A DNA stretch of 64,000 nt from Euglena gracilis (lineage: Eukaryota; Euglenida; Euglenophyceae; Euglenales). The notes under the pieces are model-generated. The model searched no databases and was not told where the DNA came from. It was given only the letters and a program-made list of their open reading frames with translations. The position numbers were made by a program, and so were the translations under genes. The stretch covers positions 13,405,000 through 13,468,999 of the forward strand of contig CP154955.1 of NCBI GenBank assembly GCA_039621445.1, read 5' to 3'. Positions 22,173 to 57,802 of this stretch are shown here, piece by piece (the first letter of the stretch is position 1; every line of letters begins with the position of its first letter).

Positions 22173-22545
22173 TCATTCCAAAAAATGTCACCAAAAGTGA
22201 CCAAAAGTGGCCCTAAGGTGCTGGTATGAGTGTTTCAACCATCAAGGACAATGAATTTTGCCATCCGGGGACCACTAGGGTGGATATCCAAATTTGGTGA
22301 AAATCGGCCCAGATTTGGAAATGGAGTACCGTGCAGCGTGGAAAGATCTGATGAGCACCGCTGGTCGTGAGTAAAAAGCAAAAAACACTATCATGAGAAA
22401 TCGGCGTGTGGTTGCGAGGCCGGGTGGTCCTCAACGAGTGAGGCGGGTCGGGGGCACTCTACAACACAACAGAAGGCTAGGTTGCCTTGGAGCACAACGA
22501 AACAGAGTGGCGGACATCACGGCACACGACACGCTTTACACAAAG

Positions 22546-22762
22546 AAACCGTGTTTGGGCCGATTTCGAGACTTTAAAAGTCTTAAATCTTCGCCCAAAA
22601 CACGGTTTCAAACAAGAACAGTGTTTTGGGCCAAGGTTTTAGGGGGGCCCAGGGGCGACCGCGGCGCCTTCGGCGTCGCGGTCCCCGCCCCTGGGCTCCC
22701 CCTAAGTCTTGGCCCGAACACAGTTTCTTGACACAAAAGAGCCATACTTTGGCTCTTTTGCC
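22546..22762. repeat. Three adjacent hairpins
   Basis: Hairpin 1: AAACCGTGTTTGGGC against GCCCAAAACACGGTTT. Hairpin 2: GTGTTTTGGGCCAAGG, ending in a GC-rich core capped by GGCGCCTTCGGCG, against TTGGCCCGAACAC. Hairpin 3: AAAAGAGCCATACTTTGGCTCTTTT. All are adjacent. Confidence 0.85.
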
Positions 22763-22911
22763 AAATCTTGGCAATGAAAATGATATGCCAATCACAGACA
22801 ACTTTGTTCACAGACAACTTTGTTTGTTTGGCGTCACAGACAACTTTGTTCAGCTCCACACAATTTGGATTTTTGGGAATGGCAACACCACAAAAACCAC
22901 ATTTCTCGTGT

Positions 22912-23298
22912 TTTATTGGCAGTCGGGACACAGCACGAGGCACAGGGGGTTGGTCAGGGGACCACACACTGTTCGATGACGCTCGCCTCATCGAACAACA
23001 GGCTGGGTTCCAGCTCCCATCCCGTCCAGGCAACAAAGAAAGCATCCAGCTCAGGATAAGAGGCTTGCCGATGTTGACACAGTTTGGCGAACGCCAAACA
23101 GTTGGCAACAGCAGCAAGCTCTGCACCTACGGAGCCGGACTTTTTCTTTGTGTTGCCCTGTGCCAGCAAGGTGCCATGAAGGGGGTCCGTCCTAGGGGGA
23201 GGTGGCAAAAGACCATTCACAAAGTTTGCCGTGCGTTTGGCCATATTGGCAGGGCTGCGGAAAAAAAGAAAAAAAAAAAAAAAAGGGGGGGGTGACAC
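22912..23298 (-). CDS. Candidate 3'-terminal exon, minus strand, unknown protein
   Basis: A minus frame reads GAELAAVANCLAFAKLCQHR and ends CVVP with TGA at 22,954-22,956; an AATAAA lies 37 nt further on (22,912-22,917 on the plus strand). The frame opens upstream into a poly-A/T run at 23,266. The combination of coding-like text, stop and poly-A signal favours a real 3' end, or an element ORF. No family is recognised. Confidence 0.3.
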
Positions 23299-23440
23299 GT
23301 TTTCAGTGAGGGCATTTGTGGCAATGACACGTTTTCAGTGAAGGCATCCGGGTTCAGGCACGTTTTCAGTGAGGGCATTTGTGTCAATGACACGTTTTCA
23401 GTGAAGGCATCCGGGTTCAGGCACGTTTTCAGTGAGGGCG
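23294..23440. repeat. CACGTTTTCAGTGARGGC tandem repeat
   Basis: Five CACGTTTTCAGTGAGGGC copies alternating with ATTTGTGGCAATGA or ATCCGGGTTCAGG spacers, giving a higher-order unit of about 68 bp. Confidence 0.9.
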
Positions 23441-23549
23441 CCGTTTTTTTGCGTCCGAATTTCACAAATTCGCGTTTTTGACCCCTTGCGTGAATCATGA
23501 CCACGAATTTCAGGGCAGGCATTTGGCGGGCTCTGAAAACGTTTTTAAA

Positions 23550-23660
23550 CAAATTGTGGCTGAGCCCAGATTTCAGCCTGAAAACGTGTTCAGGGGCCCC
23601 CTTCGGGGGCCCCTGGCTGAACACGTTTTCAGGCTGAAATCTGGGCTCAGCCACAATTTG
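23550..23660. repeat. Long palindrome centred near 23,605
   Basis: CAAATTGTGGCTGAGCCCAG through GAAAACGTGTTCAGG is matched by its complement on the right, apart from a 4-nt GGCT offset. The tip is GGGGCCCCCTTCGGGGGCCC. Confidence 0.95.
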
Positions 23661-24120
23661 TGTATAGAAAAGAGCTTTCGATCGAGGGGTAACTTGGTAC
23701 CCTAACGTTGCACGCAGCCCGAGATACGCTCGCGATCGTCGGATCGGCCAGAATCTGAGCCGAAATTTGTCGCAATTTTCAGTGATTTTTGGTTTAAGAT
23801 GCTGAATAAACCCTACAGAAACGTTTTTCCTCTTCGAATCAACGACCTGAGGGCCTTCGGGGTGCACCAGAGTTGTGAAATTAGGATTCCCCACTGACAG
23901 AAAATAAGAGCTCCAGGCGACGTGGCTGAATTTGGTGGTGATCGCCAGTCGTCTGATGAAAAGAGCTTTCGATCGAGTGGTGATTTTATACCTGGACGAT
24001 TGACACAGCCAGAAATACCCTCGCGATCGCCGGAATTTGGTGAAGTGCAAAGTGGTGTGACATTGCAGTTCAGTGGTCGGAGATTGGTCTTGGGAGTGTC
24101 CTTTGGCCGAAGGGTGGGGA

Positions 24121-24292
24121 CGCCGGTTCTGTCCTGAGCCCGGCGTCTCTAAAACGCCGGCTTAAACAAGAGGTCTCGGACGCCGGTTCTGTCCAAAGCC
24201 CGGCGTTCCAAACGCCGGTTCCGTCCTTCGGACGGAACCGGCGTTTGGAACGCCGGGCTTTGGACAGAACCGGCGTCCGAGACCTCTTTTTT
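24121..24292. repeat. Near-perfect palindrome with about 60 bp arms
   Basis: Left arm from AAGAGGTCTCGGACGCC (24,168) to GGTTCCGTCC; right arm is its complement to GAGACCTCTT (24,289). The loop is TTC. A further diverged GACGCCGGTTCTGTCC copy precedes it. Confidence 0.95.
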
Positions 24293-24508
24293 GTAGTAGA
24301 GTAGCAAATGCCTAATTTCGGGTGTAAGATACAGAAATTTGAGTGGTAATCCACGGGACTCCTGCAGCAGGTGGGAGGTAAGTCAAAGATTCTCTCACCC
24401 TGCACGAGGAAGTTAAGTGTACCTAGGGCCTAAATCTCGTGGACATTTATTTCGGTTGGACAATAAACCTCAGGGGAATTAAATCTGGTTAAATTCCTCG
24501 ACTTTCGG

Positions 24509-25072
24509 GTGGTCCACGGAATTAATTCCCCTGACAATTACTTACCTGAAATAGCGAAAAGCATACGTGTTCTTTTATCTTCTCCCCACAGTTACACACC
24601 CGGTCAGAAACTGATGAAGAAGTGTTTGGTACCCAGTGATAAGAAGGCGAAGCCTCAAGCGGTACAAGAATTGGTCAGAGCTGCTGAGAAGTTCAACACA
24701 GATAGGTTTATGTCCCTTACCAATCAAACAATTTTTTTCCCCACACCCAGGACTCCCAAGACTACAAGCGGCAAAGCTCATGCGAAGAAGCGTGAAGTTT
24801 CCCGACCATGGCGGCAGTGGAGTACTCAGAAGGACTCAGTTCAAGACCAAGTTCAAGAGTCAAGTCAAGATTTGGACAACAAGCCGGCTGTTGAGAGGAG
24901 TTGTGTAGAACGTTTGTGTTGTAACTTGCTTACAAACGTTGCACCACACACTGTTTGCGTCCTCCTGTCTTTTGTTCCCCTGTTCCAAAAGGTTTTGACA
25001 TTCACATTAAATTCCGGTTTTTTGACAATTCTGGGGTTTTCCTGTCCAAGGTTTTGGCATGCACATCCCTAA
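24509..25072 (+). CDS. Open reading frame of 187 codons, unknown
   Basis: The frame contains a lysine-rich, helix-like stretch (KKCLVPSDKKAKPQAVQELV) and AAEKFNTDRFMSLTNQ, then a hydrophobic C-terminus. Flanks carry related TTAATTCCxCGACT phrases at 24,490 and 25,560. There is no recognisable domain; it could be a chance ORF or the relic of an element. Confidence 0.25.
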   Translation: MVHGINSPDNYLPEIAKSIRVLLSSPHSYTPGQKLMKKCLVPSDKKAKPQAVQELVRAAEKFNTDRFMSLTNQTIFFPTPRTPKTTSGKAHAKKREVSRPWRQWSTQKDSVQDQVQESSQDLDNKPAVERSCVERLCCNLLTNVAPHTVCVLLSFVPLFQKVLTFTLNSGFLTILGFSCPRFWHAHP

Positions 25073-25099
25073 AATCTGTGTGCCACAGGCCACGAATGG

Positions 25100-25375
25100 T
25101 GCCCAGTTTTGGGCCAGATGTGTTTGCCTGTTTTGGGCCAGATGTGTTTGCCAAATTTGTTGGCTAGTTTTGGGCCACAGATAGTGCCCAGTTTTGGGCC
25201 ACATGTGTTTGCCTGTTTTGGGTCAGATGTGTTTGCCAAATGTGTTGGCTAGTTTTGGGCCACAGACGGTGCCCAGTTTTGGGCCAGATGTATTTGCCTG
25301 TTTTGGGCCAGATGTGGTGGCCAGTTTTGGGCCAGATGTGGTGGCCAGTTTTGGCCAAATGTGGTGGCCAGTCTT
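25100..25375 (+). repeat. AGTTTTGGGCCAGATGTG minisatellite
   Basis: About ten units of GTTTTGGGCCAGATGTGTTT with variable spacers (GCCCA, GGCTA, GGTGGCCA). Confidence 0.9.
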
Positions 25376-25603
25376 TTGGATTGACATCTGAGAAATGCCA
25401 GCAACATCCATCCATCAACAAAGGGTTTTTATTTTTGCCGGCGCGTTTGCGAACCAGCACTGAAAAAAAAAGGAGAGATAAGGTCTCTTACTGATTGTGA
25501 GGGCCGTAATCCTGTTAGCGAAGATCCAAAAAATATATGCGGAAAAAATGGCGACCGGATTTAATTCCCCGACTGCGGGGGGCCCACCGGATTACATAAG
25601 ATG

Positions 25604-25700
25604 TTTCGTGTTGTGATCCCGCTTTTTTACCAGGAAAACTGGGGGCGCCGAAGGCGCCCCTGGTTTTCCTGGTAAAAATTGGGATCAGAACACAAAACAA
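25604..25700. repeat. Palindrome capped by GGCGCCGAAGGCGCC
   Basis: GTGATCCCGC + ACCAGGAAAACTGGGGGCGCC, loop GAA, then the complement ending AAATTGGGATCAGAACAC. It lies just outside the left end of the 1.37 kb element. Confidence 0.9.
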
Positions 25701-25702
25701 TG

Positions 25703-27076
25703 TTGAAACCGTGTTAAGAGTCCACAATGTACACCGGTAGTGAAAACCGTGTTCAAGTCCACGTGATTCGCGCAAAAAAATGCTGATTAAAAATTTTCCA
25801 CGTGTACAAAAATGGGGTACCTTTGTACATTGCAATTGTACCGTGTTACAAACACGGTACAAGGCGAATGTACCGTGTTTGTAACACGTGTACGTTGTAC
25901 GGAAAGCGTGTTTACTCCTTTTGGTAACACGTGTACACTGCAGGAAAGCGTGTTTACCCTTTTGGTAACACGTGTACATTGTACGGAAAGCGTGTTTAGA
26001 CTTTTTGGTAACACGTGTGCATTATACTAAAACGTGTTTCAAAACCGCCTTCACACCCTTCACAGCCATGATGCGCCTGGCTAACCTCGCTGAGGCCCGC
26101 ATGCCTGCCCCTCCCACTGTTAAGCAGTTTGTGGAATCCCTCCAAAAGGTGAAATCTCCATCTGAGGAAGTTGATGCTTTGCTTGGTGAACTCCCCCCCC
26201 AGATCTGGTCTCGGCAAAAGATCACCGTCGCGACCGCATGGCTGCCCTGAATTGTTTTACAGAATACATGGGGGTTTGCGCAGCCCATGGGGTACAACAC
26301 GCGACGTTGGACGACTGTTTTTGGGGGTGGGCCCGCTGGTGCATTGATGCTCGGGTGTTGTACGCAACACCCGAGCAACAACTCGCCTGCGTTGTTGCCC
26401 GTACGGAGAGAGCTGGAACATATTTTCGGGTTCGTTCCATGCCTGTTTTGTCTTTCCGTACATACCTCAATGCCCTTGTTTTTTGTATAAAGTGTCAGAC
26501 CGTGACAAACCTCCAATTGTGGCCTCCTCTGCTTCTCAATTCCCCAAATTGCTTTCTTTCTTTGCCCCTATGGTGACGAAAACCTGCTTCCCCACCACCT
26601 CCGACGTAGCTCGGCCTGTTTCCTGTGTGAGTTGTGCGGACACCTACCATTTTGTGTGTGCTGACATGCGCCGAGCTCCCAAACGTCCCTGGAAATGCCC
26701 GGGATGTTTGTGATGCCTTTTGTGATGTGCTATTGTTCCTGGCCAACAGGCCACGAGGTGTTTGCAGCATGCGTCTGCGTACCCCCCCCAAATACGCCAA
26801 CTTCCCGCCGCTGTGTTGCTTCTTGCTTTTAATATTTTTCATTTATAACGCGGAACAATGCAAATGTACCGTGTTTGTAACACGTGTACATTGTACGGAA
26901 AGCGTGTTTACTCTTTTTGGTAACACGTGTACACTGCAGGAAAGCGTGTTTACTCTTTTAGTAACACGTGTACATTGTACGGAAAGCGTGTTACAAACAC
27001 GTTTTCCACCGCTGTACACGTGGACTGAACACGGTTTTCACGGCCGGTGTACATCGTGGACTTAACACGGTTTCAA
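25703..27076 (+). mobile_element. 1.37 kb TIR element with broken PHD-finger ORF
   Basis: Terminal inverted repeats of about 60 bp: the left starts TTGAAACCGTGTTAAG and contains TCCACAATGTACACCGG and AAAACCGTGTTCAAGTCCAC; the right (27,017-27,076) is the complement with few changes. Inside each end is a directly repeated subterminal array of GTAACACGTGTACATTG and GGAAAGCGTGTTTAC units (25,855-26,040 and 26,860-27,015). Between the arrays lies a protein-like region in three frames. TIRs, subterminal repeats and one internal ORF are the layout of a DNA transposon. It is too short for a usual transposase, so a deleted or non-autonomous copy is likely. No target-site duplication was obvious. Confidence 0.65.
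26070..26713 (+). pseudogene. Internal ORF of TIR element with C-terminal PHD-type finger
   Basis: Frame 1 reads FVESLQKVKSPSEEVDALLG to the C-run at 26,191-26,199. One extra C would carry it into a second frame (DHRRDRMAALNCFTEYMGV ... ATPEQQLACVVARTERAG). A third frame ends RPVSCVSCADTYHFVCADMR ... RPWKCPGCL and TGA at 26,711. The last part fits the second half of a PHD finger: C-x2-C-x4-H-x2-C, then W-x-C-x2-C. The first zinc-binding pair is not evident. Breaks may be decay, an intron or homopolymer errors. Confidence 0.5.
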
Positions 27077-27399
27077 TTCCTTGCGGTTTAATTCCTGACG
27101 TATTTAATGTCCTCGCGGTTTTCGCCCGGGCTTGTAGCGGCCCAGGGGTCGGGGGCAGGGGTCCTCGAGCCCCCTAATTGTCCCCCCCCCCTATTGCTGG
27201 TTCTGGGTCTGAAGGAGCCTCCCCTGCCCACCCGAGTGAAGATTTTTTTCTGGTGACGTTCACCGCGGGAACACTTTTTTTGTCTGAAAGCAGCTGAAAG
27301 CTTCTTAAAAACACGACTTTTGTTTAAAAAAAATAACAGGAAGGAAATGCCGTGAGAGTTTTTTTTTCCTTCACCCAAATCCTTTTTTCTTTTTTGGAC

Positions 27400-27850
27400 T
27401 GGGCAATGGATGGTTTCAACAGCAAATTGATGAAAACTTCATGAAATTAGTGATTTTGTATTTTTTTTTTTGAATTCAACTAAAATTGATGGGCTTTTGA
27501 AACAATTTTTGACCCAATTTTAAGTTCAACTTTGCCCCTTTGCTTGTTTTTTTTTGCTTTTTTAAAGCAAAAAAAATTGCAATGATTTCTGAAAGACAAG
27601 AAATTTCCTCCTCAATATGGTGCGAAGTAATTTGAAAGAGTGCAACTGTCCAAATCCTTATCCGCGTGTGGCAGACATTTTATGGAGTGAATGCCATCAT
27701 GCGAGTGCCTCTTTGAAAAGTTTCGACGCAAGGACCTTGCCAAACACCACGGCAACGTTTCCATAAATTGTGATGTTGCAAGCTTATTTTGTGAGGTGTG
27801 GTTCCATCTAAACCCCCCCCCCCAAATATAAAACCCCCCCGGTTTTATAA
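27400..27850. other. T-rich intergenic stretch
   Basis: No gene or strong repeat seen; it ends at the poly-C/poly-G AAATATAAAACCCCC foldback that leads into the 355 bp repeat. Confidence 0.5.
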
Positions 27851-27852
27851 TT

Positions 27853-28210
27853 GGGCGGAAATTTCAAGACCCCGAGGGGGGGTTTTATATTTGGGGGGGG
27901 GGTTATATTCGGTCGGAAAAATCAACTTCCCGGTGGGCTCCAGTAGTCACTTTTTTGGTCCAAAATAACAAATACGCCCACCCTTGGGGTTCCAAAAACT
28001 TCATTTTTTGGGCGAAGGAGCCATTTTCACATGTTTTTGGTAAAAATTGTTCCCAAATCTGCCAAAAATGACAATTTTGGGAGATATTTTGTCGAAATTT
28101 TTTCCTTCCGGCGCTTCGCGCCGGAGGGGGGGGGTTTATATTTGGGCGGGATTTCAAGGTCCTCGGGGGGGGTTTTATATTTGGGGGGGGGTTGTATTTG
28201 GGGGGGTTTT
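27853..28210 (+). repeat. 355 bp dispersed repeat, copy 2
   Basis: Same order as copy 1 at 8,943, including the CCGGCGCTTCGCGCCGG hairpin near 28,108 and the poly-G TTTATATTTGGGG tail. Confidence 0.9.
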
Positions 28211-28342
28211 ATGTTTGGGGGGGGTTTACTCCAAAGGGTCTCACATTCACAGCACCCAAACCTTCCTCCCCTGAGATGTATAACCCCCCGAAATAGAAGC
28301 ACGGGTTAGCTAAAAGCGGACCACTACCTCCGGCAGCATGGT

Positions 28343-28595
<253 letters not shown>

Positions 28596-29354
28596 AAAGT
28601 TCACCGCAATGGCCCATTTCGACCATTTTTTTCAGAAAAAAATGTGAAAAAGTCACTTTCTTGGCCATTTTCAGGTCGGGAAAGGAACTTTTCAAGGGGA
28701 AAATTGTTGGTATAATAATTTGCCTCGCGCCAATTTTGTTGTTTTATTTGTTGAAATGCGTGGTGTTCTTGACCATTTCGGCCAACTTCAAGCTCCTTGC
28801 TGCCAAATCTCGATCCTTTGTGCAGTTGCTCACCTATTGAACTTGTATTAGTTTGAATGTTTTGGCAATTTTTTGCCACTTTGAGTCTAATTGACCCTTT
28901 TTAACTTGTTGTTTACCACTTTGGGGATATTTTTTGGCCATTTTTGCCCATTTTCCCTCGCATTCCCTTTTGCTTTTGCTTTTGCTTTTGCTTTTGTTTT
29001 GTGCAACACTATTTGGTCCCGCAGCTCTATTGGCCCCGCAGCACTATAAGGGGAGGGGTTCACAACCTTGGGAGGCCATTTTTGGGGTTTTGGAATTTTG
29101 GGGGCTGATCTCTCGTCAAAGTATCGGGAGAAACCCCAAAGAAGGGTGGTTGTTGCCTTCTCCAATCCATCTGCACCCCAAAGTGACACCCATTGGGATT
29201 TTCGCCAAGACCTCTAAAATGGTGCAGTGTCTCAGAAATGTTTCACAGTCGCAAACCTTTCTTCTGTGGGGCAAGTTCGGTTAGAGCCTCGCCCCTCCTC
29301 CGCCTCTTTCTCGTGGTCAGAAGGAGGTGCTTGGGTGACACCCTGGGGCAAACA

Positions 29355-29529
29355 CGATTGAATGTCAAGCTTGGGGACCTACCTATGGGGCCAAGTTTGC
29401 ATGTTATGAATTTCGGCGGGCCAAGATACAAAACAGGCCAAAAAGTCTAAATATTTGCAAGTTTACGCCAAAGGCCTGGGGGGCGGACCCCAGATCTAAC
29501 GAGTCCAGAACCAGTCCAGTCTAGAGTCC
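29355..29529 (+). repeat. 175 bp dispersed repeat, copy 2
   Basis: Matches 11,266-11,440 base for base apart from about three substitutions. Confidence 0.95.
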
Positions 29530-30068
29530 AATCCAGAACCAGTCCAACCGAGCAGGGGGTTGGGCCGACCCCCCCCCACCCAAAAGAGACGACCCCCAAC
29601 TTCTGTTGGGGCGTGAGGGTTCAAATTTTGTGCTTTCCTTTTGCCACAGGTGTTCGTTTTGAACGGACCATCATCGGCATCAAGCTGCTTGAACTTCAAA
29701 CCCAAGCTTTTTGCACTTCCCAGCCTTTGTGAGGTGGAAAGGTGTTTCAAAAATTACCTCCAAATGGGCATCAGCTTCGGCTTCAACTCCTTGTGCTGGA
29801 GCTAGATGGGGTGGGGGTGCAGCCAGCAGTTTTTTCGATGTTTGATTCTCCAAGTGTAGGTGGGGGGGAAGGCCATGAGAGAGAAAATCATTCTGGGCAA
29901 AACTCTCAGGTATCTTCAAGGTATTCAAAGGTATTCTATATCGAGAACTGTGTCCCAGACGCCGGTTTGGGCGTGAAACCTGTGCCTTTGGATGGGGGTG
30001 GGGAGGGTTGAACTTCCAGGGGGCAAGAATATGTTGGACAGAGGGGATCCCAACGCTATTTCAGCCAG

Positions 30069-30192
30069 GTCGTGGACAGCCCCTGTCCCACAAGTGAAAA
30101 AGCGTGGCACCACCTCGAAGCCAATGCGGTCCATGGCCCAAAGCTGCCGCTCACCCCTGATGCATGCGGCACACAGATTTTGGAATGTGTCG
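30069..30192 (+). CDS. Exon-like segment, unassigned
   Basis: Clean TTTCAGCCAG acceptor and CG|GTAAGC donor bound a frame reading VVDSPCPTSEKAWHHLEANA. No domain is recognised. It could be an upstream exon of the WDR90-like gene or part of another plus-strand gene. Confidence 0.3.
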
Positions 30193-31671
30193 GTAAGCAG
30201 CTGAGCCCGTTCGAAACAGCTGGGTGGACAAAATCTACGCCAATGAATTCTTCGGGGGTGCTACCCTCGTGACCCCCCCGTGACCCCCCGTGACCCCCCC
30301 CCCCCGTGACCCGAGAATCGAACCTTCAATTTTCATACAATAAATCAACCTTCATCACTTCAGCCTTTCTTTTTGTGGATCATTGATGCTGCCTCCCGAC
30401 CACAGGTGTCACAAGGGGGCGCCCACACCCCCTCCCTGGGATTTGGCAAAGAAAAAGATTTGTATCCGCAGTGTCTCAGAATCAAACCTTTTGTTTAAGT
30501 TTCGAAATTTTGATGATTTCCAGCCAATTTTTGCATTTTCATTGGCAAAAACCTGTCACCGTCTTGCTGCCTTTCCTACAGCAATGATTTTGAACTAAAA
30601 TAAAGAATTAAAATAAAAAATCAAGCCTGCTTGACACAAAACAAATTTGGCAGTTTGCCTTGGTGAGCCCAAATCCAACCCACTTTTGCACCCCCGATCC
30701 ATCCGCCCTTTCAGTGGCTGGAAAAAATTAAAAAAAAAAACTCGTCGGTGGGCCCTTCAAAAAGACTTTCTGGCGCTTTGTGCCAGTTTTTTTTTAAACC
30801 GAGGGGAGGGGGGTCTAGGGCTGGAAAAAAAGCCGCTGGCTAGAAAAAGGCAGCACGCTGGCTGGACCCCCCTGGGGGGAATGGGGCACCCTATTGTCAA
30901 CCATGAGTTTGCTCATTTTTGTTTCAGGAAACGGCAGGGTCACTGGGACACTTGTCACCGTCTGGCCGCCCTTTGGGCGGCAAAGTGCCAATGAGAGTAG
31001 CCAACCTTCCACGGAACTGAATGCTCGCCCTCCCCCCCCGGAAAAATTGTTCCGACGCCGATGCTCCCGACTACCTCCAAAGTGGCATACTTCCCCCGTG
31101 ACCCCCCGATGACCCCCCGTGACGCGCAACACCCCCTTATCTTTCTTTTCTGGCAGTGACGTTTGGTTGCGATTGTTATTGTGGTTTTTTTGGCAGTGAC
31201 GTTTGTTTCCTGCTCCTTCGTCCATGAACTCTGACCAGGCAAGAGTCGACCCAAGCCTTCATTCATCATTGTAAGTTGTCTACCTGTAGGTTGGAGCTGC
31301 CATTGAACACATGAACCTAAAAATCCTTTTCCACAGCTTTTGCTGTTGAAAAACGCTGTCGCTGCCAATGCCCAAATTTTGTTTTGGTTTGCATTGGGTG
31401 GGAAACTGGAGTCGTTGACTGTTTTTTTTTGACACCTTCCCACCACTCCAACACACTTGTGTACCCTTCCCCACCGACCACCCCTCCACCCCCCCCCCCG
31501 GCCGAGGTTTCAGGTCAGGTGGTGTGTTCAACCACTCATCTGGTTGGGGGGTGTGGGTGATTCAGAGGTTTTTTGACACCTGGTCGTACGACCAGCCCCC
31601 CCCCCCCCAGTCGGGGGTTGTAGGACCCCGGTCGGTGGGCATGGGGTGGGGCGGGTAGCACGTGCGCGCAG

Positions 31672-57802
<26,131 letters not shown>

